64,000 nt of DNA from Micromonospora luteifusca (GCF_016907275.1 NZ_JAFBBP010000001.1:5880001-5944000), one strand, 5' to 3'. Positions 1-9,600 are shown, counted from the first letter of the stretch. Notes: generated from the sequence alone by a model not told the origin. Numbers and translations are program-made.

Positions 1-438
1 ATCAGCATGGTCTTCCTGGTCCTCGCCTACGTCGGCAGCAATGCCGCCTACGACGCGTTCAGCTCGACCGCCGCGCTGTTGACCAGTATCGCTCTCTACG
101 TGATCTGGTACGCGGTCGGCTTTTACAACCGCTGCATCCTGATGGGACGGCGTGGCAACTCATTCGGTCGACGGTTGATCAACGCCAACTTGGTGTTCGA
201 AAAGACCGGCAAGCCGATCGGAGTGTTCAACGCCTTCGTGCGGGAGAACAGCCACTTCATCGACTGGTTCAGCCTGGGGATCGGCTTCCTGATGCCGCTG
301 TGGGACCGTAAGAGGCAGACCGTCGCGGACAAGGTGATGCGCACCATCACCGTGGAAGGTCCAGTGCCGAACGAGCCGGTCGTTCTCGCGGCGACTCCCG
401 AGAGCGCCCGAGAGAGGTTCGGACTTTCCACCGCCTGA
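1..438 (+). CDS. RDD family membrane protein, C-terminal part
   Basis: The frame is open at the window edge, so the true start lies outside; the visible part is about 145 residues. It shows a hydrophobic segment near the start (LLTSIALYVIWYAVGFY), then GRRGNSFGRRLINANLV and, near the end, WDRKRQTVADKVMRT. These are the second and third conserved blocks of RDD proteins, which are small multi-pass membrane proteins of uncertain function (transport or ion-related roles have been proposed for some). The C-terminal tail is short and polar. A perfect 17-bp stem-loop follows the stop after about 20 bases. It looks like a flanking housekeeping gene unrelated to the biosynthetic cluster. Family assignment is good, function is not known. 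Confidence 0.8.
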   Translation: MSMVFLVLAYVGSNAAYDAFSSTAALLTSIALYVIWYAVGFYNRCILMGRRGNSFGRRLINANLVFEKTGKPIGVFNAFVRENSHFIDWFSLGIGFLMPLWDRKRQTVADKVMRTITVEGPVPNEPVVLAATPESARERFGLSTA

Positions 439-461
439 GGAGCTGGCGAGCGCTGCCGGTA

Positions 462-499
462 TCTGCGGGCAGCTCCGAGCCGTCGGAGCTGCCCGCAGA
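462..499 (+). terminator. stem-loop terminator of the RDD gene
   Basis: A perfect 17-bp inverted repeat (462-478 TCTGCGGGCAGCTCCGA, 483-499 its exact reverse complement) encloses a GCCG tetraloop. It begins 24 bases after the RDD stop codon. There is no T-run, as is usual for actinomycete terminators. Confidence 0.8.
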
Positions 500-509
500 C
501 ACATGTGTG

Positions 510-628
510 GGTGCCGCGGCGTGGGACGAGGCGATGGCGGCGGACGAGTGGCCCGGACCGCCGGTATGGCTGCACGGTGATCTCCTGGAAGGCAACCTGC
601 TGGTCGACCGGGGCAGGCTCACCGGGTG
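510..628 (+). pseudogene. aminoglycoside phosphotransferase-family kinase fragment
   Basis: Read from 510 in frame, about 39 residues end in PPVWLHGDLLEGNLLVDRGR. HGD-x4-N is the catalytic loop (Brenner motif) of APH/choline-kinase-like enzymes. No N-terminal lobe precedes it, and after 'LTG' the sequence changes into the 3' part of a TnpB gene. It is therefore a short relic of a kinase gene whose remainder was removed when the TnpB element arrived or decayed. The motif is clear, the length is short, and it cannot be functional. Confidence 0.6.
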
Positions 629-1004
629 TCGTCGACCTGCCCGGTGTGCTGGCGCAGAGTGGTCAAGCCCTGCGGGCGGACCATGATGTGCAGGAGTTGC
701 GGGTTCGTCGGGCATCGTGATGTTGCCGCGGCGTTCACCATCGCCACCCGGACCCCGGGCGGCGTCACCACCACCGCACCCGACATGGGTGCGGTCATCA
801 CGCACCGTCGAGCAGGCCGACACCTTCCCGGTGCCGGGCTGTCCCGGCGTGACCCACGCCGCCCACCAGCGGTGTCAGGGTCGGTTGGCCGGCTGAGGCC
901 CGCCCCACTACCGGTGGGGAGTCGCTCGCTCCGACAACGTCTGGGCGAGGAACCACAACACCACCGACAACCCGGTGAACGTTAGTGGTCACAGCACTAG
1001 TAGG
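626..1004 (+). mobile_element. tnpB: 3' remnant of a TnpB insertion element
   Basis: From about 626 the DNA is nearly identical to the last ~375 bp of the intact element at 57155-58646. It covers the TnpB zinc-finger region (CPVC and CRSC pairs), the GHRDVAAAF motif carrying the third RuvC Asp, the long Arg/Pro-rich tail, and the right terminus CACAGCACTAG at 994-1004. Everything upstream of the zinc finger is missing. The near identity of two copies 57 kb apart suggests recent spread. The remnant cannot encode a nuclease; it may still carry the structured right end from which guide RNA is expressed in related elements. Confidence 0.85.
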
Positions 1005-1126
1005 GGAGCAGACGTCTGCTGAGAGCCAGGTAACGGCCGTCCAGCCTTCCAGCACTGCCGTTCGGTCCGCCACTACTGTCGGTGGTTGCCGATCAAGGTA
1101 TGACCGGTGGAAGGAAACGAGGCCGA

Positions 1127-1813
1127 ATGAGTACGTCCATCGTCGTTGGAGGCAGTAATGGGCTCGGGCGGGTCATCGCTCAGCATCTTGCGGATCGCGG
1201 GGACACGGTCGTCATCACCAGCCGGGACAAGGCACGGGCAGAGGACGTAGCCGCGGAAATCGGCGGCGCCACCCGAGGGCTGGCTGTCGACCTGTCCCAG
1301 CCGAACACCATCGCCTCCGCGTTCGGCGAGGTCACGGAGGTCGACCACCTCGTCATCACCGCCACGAGCCAGACGCCCAACAGTCTGGGAGACTTCGACG
1401 TGGACGCCGCGGTCACCGCGCTGACCATCAAGCTGGTCGGCTATGCCGAGACGGTACGGGTGCTGCGCGACCGCTTCCGCCCTGGCGCGTCGGCGGTGCT
1501 CTTCGGCGGGTTGGCAAAGGAGCGTCCTTACCCCGGATCCACCATGGTGACAACGCACAACGCGGGTCTCACCGGCCTGGTGAAGACCCTGGCCATCGAG
1601 ATCGCTCCGCACCGGGTCAACGTCCTGCATCCCGGCGTCGTCGGCGACAGCCCGAAATGGCGTGCCATGCCCGACCACCCGCACGTCGCCCGGACCCCGA
1701 TCGGGCGGCTGGTGACGATGGCCGAGGTCGTCGACGCGACCGACTTCCTCCTGCGCAACAGCGGCATCAACGCCCAAGAACTGCTCATCGAGGGCGGGCT
1801 CCTGGCCAACTGA
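1127..1813 (+). CDS. SDR-family oxidoreductase with atypical active site
   Basis: 228 residues, Rossmann fold. The start is the ATG at 1127, preceded by AAGGAAACGAGG; an upstream in-frame start is possible but has no ribosome site. The nucleotide-binding GGSNGLG motif lies at residues 8-14. A classical SDR has YxxxK near residue 150; here the matching segment reads MVTTHNAGLTGLVKTLAIE, so the catalytic Tyr and the spaced Lys are absent. The fold and the C-terminal substrate region (IGRLVTMAEVVDATDFLL) are otherwise typical. It may be a non-catalytic or divergent SDR. It stands alone between mobile-element scars, about 3.4 kb from the first cluster gene, and a role in the pathway is not indicated. 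Confidence 0.75.
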   Translation: MSTSIVVGGSNGLGRVIAQHLADRGDTVVITSRDKARAEDVAAEIGGATRGLAVDLSQPNTIASAFGEVTEVDHLVITATSQTPNSLGDFDVDAAVTALTIKLVGYAETVRVLRDRFRPGASAVLFGGLAKERPYPGSTMVTTHNAGLTGLVKTLAIEIAPHRVNVLHPGVVGDSPKWRAMPDHPHVARTPIGRLVTMAEVVDATDFLLRNSGINAQELLIEGGLLAN

Positions 1814-1978
1814 CGCGGCGTCCCAGACGTCGTCCTCGCGGGATGCGCTCAGAACACGTCGCTGACCTCACGCGACCCATGCCGAATGTTCTGCCCGCAT
1901 CAACTGCGGCTGCTGCCCCTGCGCGACACGGTCGCCGTGGACCGGATCAGCAGGCTGTGGATGGGTCCAGCAGCCTAA

Positions 1979-3407
1979 TACTCCAGCCGGGGATTGTGAT
2001 CACGGCTCGGTGAGGGCTTGCCGGGCGTAGTGGCTAGTCATGGCTCGTGCTTGGTGACGGCGTCGACGTACGGACCAGAGCAGTGGGTCGCAGCGGCGGC
2101 GGCCGGGTTCGATGATCAGGATGTTGAACAGGTGACGTAGTTCGTTGACGGTCAGCGCGATCAGCCCGGTCGGGTCGGGACGGCTGCGGTGGGTGGTCGC
2201 GGCGGCGAGGAAGGCGTGGGCGAGGATCGCCAGGGTGGTCCATCGGTGCCAGGACGTCCAGCGGCGGTTCTGGTGCTGGTCCAGGCCGAGTCCGGTCTTC
2301 GCGGCTTGGAACGACTCTTCGATTTTCCAGCGGCGGCCGGCTACCAAGACGAGGTTGCGGAGCGGGACGGGTTCGGGTGACCAGCAGCGGTAGAAGGCCA
2401 GCTCACCAGTGCGGCGGTTGCGGCGGATCAGCAGCCAGTGGTGCCCGCCGTGGGCGTCGGCGGCGTGCGGCAGTGCGGTGAAGGACCAGTCGTAGTAGCG
2501 GTGTCCCTTCGCGCCTCGACCCGCGGACACCCGCTGCCAGGCGGTGGCAGGAAGACCGGCGGCGAGGGCGTCAACGCGGTAGATGCCAAGGCCGGTGATC
2601 ACCTGATGGGAACAGGCCACGGCCAAGACGTAGCCCAGTCGCAGCTGACGGAGCCGTGCGCCCAGGCGCGGATCGTTGCCGTAGGCCTCGTCGCCGGCCA
2701 CCCATCGGCAGGGCAGCGCGGCGGTGACCGCTGCGGCGATCATCCGAGACGCCAGCTGCGGCTTGGTCGCGAACCGAACCTGCTCAGGGACACCGGCCTC
2801 GGCGCGGCGTTCGGCGTCGTCGCACCAGGACTTCGGCAGGTAGAGCGCCGTGTCGAGCATCGCGTGACCAGCGTCCGCGGCGTAGACGAGGTGCACGGCG
2901 ACCTGACAGTTCTCGATCTTCCCGGCGGTGCCCGAATACTGCCGCTGGACGCCGACGGTGTGCCGGCCCTTCTTCAGATCGCCCGTCTCGTCGATGACCA
3001 GTACCGCCTCGCCATCACCGAGGTGGTGGCCGACGAACTCGCGGACATCGGCGCGGACATCGGCATCGTCCCACTTCACCCGGGTCAGCAGCTCCTGCAT
3101 CCCGTCCGGACCCTGTTACCGGCATGCTCCGCGATCGTCCAGCAGTTCTTCCGCGGCAACGGCGCCAGCAAGCCCCGGACGACGTCACGTACCCGACGGC
3201 GAGGCTCCGGCCTGCGGAAACGCTGCCCGACCGTCAACATCAGGTCATCGAACAACACCCGCCACCGCTGGGCGTCTACCCTGTAGCCGGCAGCCACCGC
3301 CGCGTCATGGTCAGTCCACACAACCGTCCATGCTCGATGGTGGCTGCGCCCGCTCCGGCCCCGGGTGAACCCTCCCCCGGATCAGACCAACTCCTCTGGC
3401 TGGAGTA
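1979..3407. mobile_element. IS701-family insertion sequence
   Basis: A transposase on the minus strand is bounded by imperfect inverted repeats: TACTCCAGCCGGGG at 1979-1992 and, as reverse complement, TACTCCAGCCAGAG at 3394-3407. The element is about 1.43 kb, the usual size for the family. I see no convincing target duplication in the flanks (CTAA on the left, CGAG on the right). Its right part overlaps the 3' end of the neighbouring DUF6082-like gene, suggesting it inserted at or near that gene's end. Confidence 0.75.
2000..3321 (-). pseudogene. tnpA: IS701-family transposase, frameshifted
   Basis: The N-terminal part (start 3321) holds RFRRPEPRRRVRDVVRGLL and RKNCWTIAEHAG, typical of IS701 transposases, then runs into a wrong frame near 3100-3115. 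The rest of the enzyme continues in the next frame: VLVIDETGDLKKG (first DDE Asp), WVAGDEAYG (second Asp), and RRWKIEESFQAAKTGLGLDQ (final Glu). A single one-base change joins the two halves into a protein of about 435 residues. I see no obvious slippery heptamer at the junction, so a disabling mutation or sequencing error is likelier than programmed frameshifting. Confidence 0.8.
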
Positions 3408-4276
3408 CGAGCTGATCGCAGCCGGCGCCACACCAGGCCCGCCGAGATACTCGCCGCAACGCCGATGACGACGCAGTTCAATAGACGGGCGGCCGCTGGG
3501 ACGGAACTTCGGACGGGACTGAGGCCATCTTCAGGCCCCGCTGCGCGCACTCTCGGTTCGGTCAACAAAGTTCTGGAATGCTCCTCATCAATGATGAGGA
3601 GAAAGCGTCGTCCTCGTCTCGTCCCCGCCGTACTCGCCGCCCAGGACCCCCGAGCCATCGGCCAGAAACGCCGAGCGACGTCGCCACGAAACATGCCGCC
3701 CAGCATGTCCCGAAGCAGCGGTTCCGAGATGGTGCCAATCTCGTAGCCCATCCAGGCGTACTGCAACAGCAGGTTGGTGTAGACGTGCTGCCGCTTGGCG
3801 GTGTCATCGGGCAAGTCCAGCGGACCCCAGCAGGGCAGGTAAACAGGTAGATCATCGAGTTGCATCCGGATCAGATCCGCGTGGAAACCGCGGATGGCCT
3901 GGATCCGTTCCGCTCTGGTCTGGCGGGCCTGGAGCAGCAGCGACGCCGCTACGCCTCCGAGCGCAAGTGCCGACAAGACCGCCGACGTGGCTCCGTAGGT
4001 CTGGCCGATATCACTCAACCGGCCCCAGTCTTCCGCCTCTCCCAGGCTCACAGCTCGCAGTGCGATGGGCGACAGGATCACCAGCCCCACCACGACAAGG
4101 ACTACAGCGACTGCGGCCGACGCTTGGCCGACGCGACGGGCCAGGCTCCGCCCTCCTATCGCCGGGCCTGGCACCGAAGCGCCACCGACACTGCGTCCGT
4201 CTGCACGGTCCCGGGCCCTGGTGCTTCGATGCATCCCGGCATTCTGCCGTCCCGTGCTGCTCGCCTGCTGACCCAT
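3311..4276 (-). CDS. DUF6082-like membrane-anchored protein, 3' end altered by IS
   Basis: 321 residues. A hydrophobic stretch near residues 55-75 (AVAVVLVVVGLVILSPIAL) is followed by DIGQTYGATSAVLSALALGGVAASL and LLLQARQTRAER, then ADLIRMQLDD and LLLQYAWMGYEIG. This is the layout of actinobacterial DUF6082 proteins: two helices at the membrane and a cytosolic helical tail. Family members usually end soon after the block matching RGRRFLLIIDEEHSRTLL. Here about 90 more residues follow, and the last 30 are encoded inside the IS701 end, so the original C-terminus was probably replaced. Function unknown; several starts are possible within the first 40 codons. Confidence 0.65.
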   Translation of the reverse strand: MGQQASSTGRQNAGMHRSTRARDRADGRSVGGASVPGPAIGGRSLARRVGQASAAVAVVLVVVGLVILSPIALRAVSLGEAEDWGRLSDIGQTYGATSAVLSALALGGVAASLLLQARQTRAERIQAIRGFHADLIRMQLDDLPVYLPCWGPLDLPDDTAKRQHVYTNLLLQYAWMGYEIGTISEPLLRDMLGGMFRGDVARRFWPMARGSWAASTAGTRRGRRFLLIIDEEHSRTLLTEPRVRAAGPEDGLSPVRSSVPAAARLLNCVVIGVAASISAGLVWRRLRSARTPARGVGLIRGRVHPGPERAQPPSSMDGCVD

Positions 4277-4474
4277 GACGATGGCTGGGATGTGCGCCCC
4301 AGTGCTGCTGTCGTGCCACCAGCGGAAACGGCACGAAGGCTCCGATCACGATCTCCGGCTGGGGTACTAACCGCTCGCCTGGCAGAAGATGCCCCTCGTA
4401 ACTCGAGGCAAGAAATCTCGGTGACAACCAGGACCCCAGTACGTGCCGCCATGATTGGCGGTCGGAATGCGAAG

Positions 4475-4512
4475 AGCCCTCCCGGTCCAGACGCGTGCGG
4501 ACCGGGAGGGCT
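4475..4512 (-). terminator. strong stem-loop terminator
   Basis: A perfect 14-bp inverted repeat AGCCCTCCCGGTCC (4475-4488) and its complement (4499-4512) surrounds a 10-base loop. It lies just beyond the stop of the minus-strand membrane protein gene at 4536, and so probably ends that transcript; it would also separate it from the DUF6082 gene downstream. Confidence 0.75.
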
Positions 4513-4535
4513 TGTTGCTAACCGGATCGTAGGAG

Positions 4536-5108
4536 TCAGGAGGAGACGAAGTGTGTGGCGCACGTGCACGGCGGTGTGCCGGCATTTCGCCCATCTTTGC
4601 GGAACCAGTGCAGGCTGATCGCGGTCAACAAAGGGATCAGCACGATGATGTTGTAGATCAGGTGCGTCTCGACCCGTGCGATGGCCAGCTGCAGGATGCT
4701 CGTCGGCACCGGCCTGCCGGCGAGGTTGGACCCCGTCCACGCCTGCGCCGCCAACAGGGCATGCTCGAAGAAGTGCCAAGCCTGGATGACGAGTGCCGCG
4801 GTCCACCAGGTTCGCGCCTCGCCACTGAAGGCCCGACGCAGCAGGGCCAGCCCCACCAGCATGTAGATGGCGTACAGGACGTGCAGCAGTTCCGAGGAGA
4901 TGAGGAAAGGGAACGGCTCGCCAAGCACCCCGCGCGCCTGCGGACGAGGTACGTCGAACACGTAGATCTGAACGGCTTGGACGAAGTGTTCGATCCAATG
5001 GGCCAGCACGACCAGGAGGTAGATGGTGAGGGCGCGGTAGTGGCCGGCTCCGTTGATCCTTGTGAGCCAACCGGAGCGGACCTTGCCGCCGGTTGCTGTC
5101 AAGCTCAT
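4536..5108 (-). CDS. integral membrane protein of unknown function
   Basis: 190 residues with about four hydrophobic segments: ALTIYLLVVLAHWIEHFVQAV, LISSELLHVLYAIYMLVGLAL, WWTAALVIQAWHFFEHALLA and THLIYNIIVLIPLLTAISL. Pairs of His next to aromatic residues inside the helices (HWIEH, WHFFEH) recur, suggesting metal or heme ligands facing the membrane. The C-terminus ends in a short Cys-containing tail. I recognise it only as a conserved actinobacterial membrane protein. It lies about 100 bp downstream of the ECH1 gene on the same strand, so co-transcription is possible, and is closed by a strong terminator. A link to the biosynthetic cluster is not shown. Confidence 0.65.
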   Translation of the reverse strand: MSLTATGGKVRSGWLTRINGAGHYRALTIYLLVVLAHWIEHFVQAVQIYVFDVPRPQARGVLGEPFPFLISSELLHVLYAIYMLVGLALLRRAFSGEARTWWTAALVIQAWHFFEHALLAAQAWTGSNLAGRPVPTSILQLAIARVETHLIYNIIVLIPLLTAISLHWFRKDGRNAGTPPCTCATHFVSS

Positions 5109-5208
5109 GCCTCTCCCGTTCCGTTCGTTGCAGGGTCAGCCAGTGCCTGTGGACAGTAAAACTAGTTGGAAGGCGGCGACGGTCAATGTTGCGCGTGAGC
5201 CGATAACG

Positions 5209-5961
5209 TCATGATTTCTGCCAGGGGTAGCGGCCGTCGCGGGTGTAGCCAGTCACCGCAGACCGGAATGCCTCACCGGCGGACAGTTCGGCAAAGGTCG
5301 ATACGGCAGCCCGTCGGGTTTCAGCACGCGAGGGGGCAAGGGTGCCGCAGTACTGTTTGGCGGCGGCGACCAGGCCGACCGGGACGCGGCTGGTCCTGTC
5401 CAGTAGTCGACGGAGAACTCTGTCGGGATCATCGACGAGTTCGTCGACCAGACCAATGTCGGCGGCCTTGGCAGCCTGCACCGTCAGCGTGCCCAGGGTC
5501 ATCGAGTAGGCGCGCTGAAAACCGACACGGCGTACCAGGAAAGGCAGTACGGCGCAGGGCAGTAGTCCCCACAGCACCTCCGGCAGGGAGAAGTTCGCTC
5601 TGGTCGTCGCGAGCACAACGTCGCTCGCGGCGGCCAAACCGACTCCGCCGCCGACCGCCCGTCCGTCGACAACGGACACGACGAGCAGGTCACTGCTGGC
5701 GAAGCGCTCCAGCAGATCGAAGTAGCTGCCGACCCCGCGCGCCGCTTCGGCCTCGTCGTCGTCGGCCGCCTGGACGAGGTCCATGCCCGTGCAGAACGAA
5801 TCGCCCTGTGCGCGGACCACCAGCACCCGAAGGTCGCGGTCCGCCTCAGCGATGTCGAGGACCCGATGCAGGTCCGTCACCCCCTCGGCGGTCAGGGCGT
5901 TGCCGGGGCGAGTTCCGTCGAGAACAACGGTCAGTGCCGGTCCGCTCTGCTCTGTCCGCAC
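5209..5961 (-). CDS. enoyl-CoA hydratase-like dehydratase ECH1 of the beta-branching cassette
   Basis: 250 residues of the crotonase fold. FCTGMDLVQA (near residue 57) and VDGRAVGGGVGLAAASDVVLA (near 100) supply the oxyanion hole. NFSLPEVLWGLLPCAVLPFLVRRVGFQRA closely follows PksH-type ECH1 enzymes, which dehydrate HMG-ACP intermediates in trans-AT polyketide pathways. Primary-metabolism hydratases have a different EhxxG pattern here. The other cassette members (donor ACP, decarboxylative KS, HMGS) are at 19.4-22.9 kb on the plus strand, and an ECH2 domain sits inside the large PKS, so the set is complete but dispersed. The VOC gene ends 13 bases upstream on the same strand, suggesting one transcript. 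Confidence 0.88.
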   Translation of the reverse strand: MRTEQSGPALTVVLDGTRPGNALTAEGVTDLHRVLDIAEADRDLRVLVVRAQGDSFCTGMDLVQAADDDEAEAARGVGSYFDLLERFASSDLLVVSVVDGRAVGGGVGLAAASDVVLATTRANFSLPEVLWGLLPCAVLPFLVRRVGFQRAYSMTLGTLTVQAAKAADIGLVDELVDDPDRVLRRLLDRTSRVPVGLVAAAKQYCGTLAPSRAETRRAAVSTFAELSAGEAFRSAVTGYTRDGRYPWQKS

Positions 5962-5974
5962 GCCGCTTGCCCAG

Positions 5975-6343
5975 TCAGTAGGACGTCGTGATGCAGAACG
6001 GATGCCCGGCCGGGTCGAGCATCACCCGCCACGCCGTTTCTCCGGGCTGCTCCTCGGCCGGTGCGGCGCCGAGGTTCACCAGTCGGGTCGTCGCCTCCTC
6101 GATGTCGTCCACGGCGATATCGAAATGCATCTGCTGCGGGACGCCCTGGCCCGGCCACGTCGGTGCCGCATACCCCTCCACACGCTGGAAGCCGACGCGG
6201 ACGTCCCCACCGTCGGACAGGTATGCGGCATGCTCATCGCTGTAGATTAGGTCCCATCCGATGGCAGCCTTATAAAAGTCGGCCAGCATCGCGGGGTCGG
6301 GACAATCCATGGTCACCGCGACCAGTTTGTTCAGCGCCGGCAT
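5975..6343 (-). CDS. VOC (glyoxalase/bleomycin-resistance fold) protein
   Basis: 122 residues in two beta-alpha-beta-beta-beta halves: LVAVTMDCPDPAMLADFYKAAIGWDL opens the first, MHFDIAVDDIEEATTRLVNLGA the second, and WRVMLDPAGHPFCI closes it. His in MHFD and the late residues of the PAGHPFC block are where VOC metal sites usually lie, but a complete ligand set cannot be assigned by eye. Actinomycete VOC proteins of this size include antibiotic-binding and unknown members. It is the first gene of the minus-strand transcript that also carries ECH1 and is divergent from the NRPS/PKS gene, so a role in resistance or tailoring is plausible but unproven. Confidence 0.8.
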   Translation of the reverse strand: MPALNKLVAVTMDCPDPAMLADFYKAAIGWDLIYSDEHAAYLSDGGDVRVGFQRVEGYAAPTWPGQGVPQQMHFDIAVDDIEEATTRLVNLGAAPAEEQPGETAWRVMLDPAGHPFCITTSY

Positions 6344-6627
6344 GGAGGATCCTTCCTGTCAGGTACGCAGAACGGGCGACATCACCAATTCGAAGGTCGG
6401 GACACCCACACGGCGGTTCGGGCAGGTGATACGCGTCATCGGCAGCAGCGGGCCGCACCCGCAATGAAAGATCCGCAACGGTGTCGACGTCCGCTCAAAG
6501 TTGTGCGCTGGCGGCATACCGCCTCCCATACGTTGCTGAGCGACTTCCATGGCACAACGGCACCCAGCGATGTCGCCGATCGAGGTCACCTAACGGATCC
6601 TTCCCGGCAGGCGATGGAGGGCGGCAC
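6344..6627. promoter_or_regulatory. divergent intergenic region between VOC/ECH1 and the NRPS/PKS gene
   Basis: 284 bases separate two divergent starts, so at least two promoters should lie here. I could not pick a convincing -35/-10 pair. The ribosome site of the NRPS/PKS gene is clear: GGAGG at 6616-6620, eight bases before the ATG at 6628. No dyad resembling those upstream of the Crp-type regulator gene was found. Confidence 0.45.
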
Positions 6628-9600
6628 ATGCGAGAAGGCCCAGCCGGCCGGCGTATCGATGGTCTCGACCCCAAGCTGATGGGCCTGATCGCGGCGGCAC
6701 TCGGTACGGACCGCGCCGTTGAGCCGGAGGCGACCCTGAGCGGCATCGGGTTGGACTCGCTGGCTGCCGCTCGACTGTGGTTGGAGATACAGGACGAGTG
6801 CGGGATCGACTTCCCGTTCAGCTGGTTGAGTGGCAACTCCACCGTGCGGGAGCTGTTCGCCAAGCTGCGGACCACGGCTGTCGACGATCCAGTGGACACC
6901 GCCAAGCCGACCGTGCCCACCACCGTCGTGCCCGACGCGCCCATCCCGCTGACGTCGATCCAACAGTCCTACGTCACCGCGACGGTGCCCGAGCTGACAC
7001 CGGACCCCGTGGGCTGCCACCAGTACCTCGAGTTCACCGTCGACAACATCGACATCGAGCGGCTGCAGGCGGCATGGTTACGCCTCATTGAGCATCACGA
7101 GATGCTGCGCGCGGTGGTGGACTCGGATGGGAACCAGCGCATTCTGGCCGACACGCCGCACTGGACAATGCCCGTACACCACCTGAATGCCGTGCCACCT
7201 GGTGCGTTCACCGCGCATCGCGAGCGAATCTCCGCCTGGAACCGCGATCCCCAGCAGTGGCCGCCGTTCACCATCGAGGTGAGCCTGCTCCCGGACGCGA
7301 GCGGCGTGGTGCACGTCGACATCGACGGGCTCGTCGCCGACGGCCATTCCACCGCTCTGCTACTTGCGCAGTGGGAGCAGCTCTACCAGCACCCGCAGGC
7401 GCCCCTTCCCGATCAGGGCCTCACGGCCCGCGCGGGATTGCTGGCCATGACCTCCGGGGTCAGTGATGAGAGGCGATCGCGTGATCTGCGGTACTGGGTC
7501 GAACGCTTGCGTGAGGCGCCGAGCGGCCCCAGCCTTCGGCACCGGGACGGCCCTAAGATGCTGACCGGGGCGCGTGCGACGTTGGACGACACGGTCGCAG
7601 CAGAGGACTGGACCGCGGTGCGCGCATACGCCGCCACCCGCGACGTCTCTCCGTCCTCCCTTGCCCTGGCGGTCTTCGCCGACACGCTGGCGCGGGGCGG
7701 CGCCAGTGGGGCGTTCTCGATCGTTACGACCACCAGTGCCAGGGCCTGGTTGCCCCGCTCGGCTGAGCACGTCGTGGGACCGTTCACCTCCTCCGCGGTC
7801 ATCGTTGCCCACCCGGATCCGTCCCGTCCGTTGGGCGAGCTGGCCGCCGATCTGCACCAGCAGGTGTGGGCGGCGCTGGAACACTCCGCGGTCTCCGGCG
7901 TCGACGTGCTGCGTGAACTGCGTCGGGGTGGGCAGACCGGGCCGGACGAGTTGGCGGTGGTGTTCACCAGCCTCCTGGGCCTCGGACCCGCAGGCGGCTT
8001 CGATGCCGGCTTCAACGCTGACATCGCCCACGCCGTGTCTCGCACTTCCGGCATCGTTCTGGACAACCAGATCTGGGAGGAAGGCGGCGCCCTCCGCATC
8101 CGGTGGGACCACCTCCCCGATCGTCTGTCCGCCGACAGTGCCTCAACGCTGATGGCCCAGTTCACCAACGGCATCAGGGCGATCGCGGTGGCCGGCGCCG
8201 TCGCGCGCAGGCGGCCGGCCAACGCGCTGCAACTGTCGTACCTCGTTGATCGGGCCGCTCCGCACGACGCGTGGGACGGCTGCCAGATCTACAAGACCGT
8301 CGAACTGGACGACGTACCTGACCAGGATCGGCTGGAATCGGCACTGCGCGCCCTCATCGGTGCCAGCGAGGCAGCCCGTTCCTGGCTCGACCACGACGGG
8401 CAGCTTCACACCAGCTCCCGCGCGCCGGCGAGCTGGCGAATCCCGGTGATCGACCTCGATTGTGTCGACGACTCCGAAGCCCTGCTAGGACGTATGCGCG
8501 CAGCCCTGCTGGGCAGGGCGTTCACGCTGGGCCGCTGGCCGCACTTCGACGTCCGCCTCACCCACCGAGCCGGCCGCTCGACCCTGCACTGCGCGTTCGA
8601 CATCGCCGTCTTCGACGCGCCGACCGTGCACTTCCTGGTGCGTGATCTCGTGCGCAGATACGCGGGGACAGCAAACCCCGATGAGCGGCCAACGGCCCCG
8701 AGCGCCGATCGGATGGACGAGGCCACGGCACGCGAGCACTGGCGCAGCCGCGCGGAAGCCGTGACCGGGGGAGCGGTACTGCCCGCCGGCTCGCCCGGGG
8801 TGACCCGCCCGGACCAGCCGCGCTTACGCCTCGCTGCCAACGTCGACGGCTGGCGTGCCTTCGCCGCGGAGGCGGCTCGCCGTCACCTCACCCCGGACGC
8901 GCTGCTGATGAGCGTGTTCACCCAGGTCCTGGCGACGGAGCTCGGCGTATCCGACTTCGCCGTTCCTGTCGTGCGGTGGGTGCCCGGCACCCGGGACCCC
9001 GGCGACGCGACAGCTCTGAGCTGGCTGCCGGCCTGCCCGCCGCAGCAGCCGCCCGCCGAGGCCGCGGCACTCGTCACCGCCGAGTTGGCCATCGACGCCC
9101 GAGCCGACGCCGCATCCGGGCTCGAGGCGCTCAGACGGCGGGTACTACGGGGCCAGGTGGCCGGCTTCCCGGTGGTCTACAGCAGCGTCGTGGACCTCAC
9201 GGCGTGGAGGACCCCGCCGGGGATGCGGGACGGGGCCTGGTTCAGCTGCACCCCCGGCGTGGCACTGGACAGCGTGTCGACCGTCGACGACGACACCGTC
9301 CTCCTGGCGTGGGACGCACGCGCCGAGGCGTTCCCCGCTGGCTGGCTGGAGGCAGCATTCGCCCGCTTCACCAAGGCGGTCCGCGCAGTGATCACCGACG
9401 TTGACTGCCCGCCGGTCGCAGGTACCGACCCCGCACCACTGAGCCTGCGCGACTACCGCACCATCGTCTACGGGTGGAACGACACCACCCGCGACTTCCC
9501 GACGCGACGGCTCGTCCATGAGCCCTTCGAACGCGCCGCCGCCCGCCACCCGCACGCCGTCGCGATACGCACCGCCGTCGCCACCACCACCTACCGTGAC

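Noticed and set aside
6481..6627. 49 extra N-terminal codons for the NRPS/PKS
   Set aside because: The frame is open but has no ribosome site and no domain; the ATG at 6628 has GGAGG at the right spacing.
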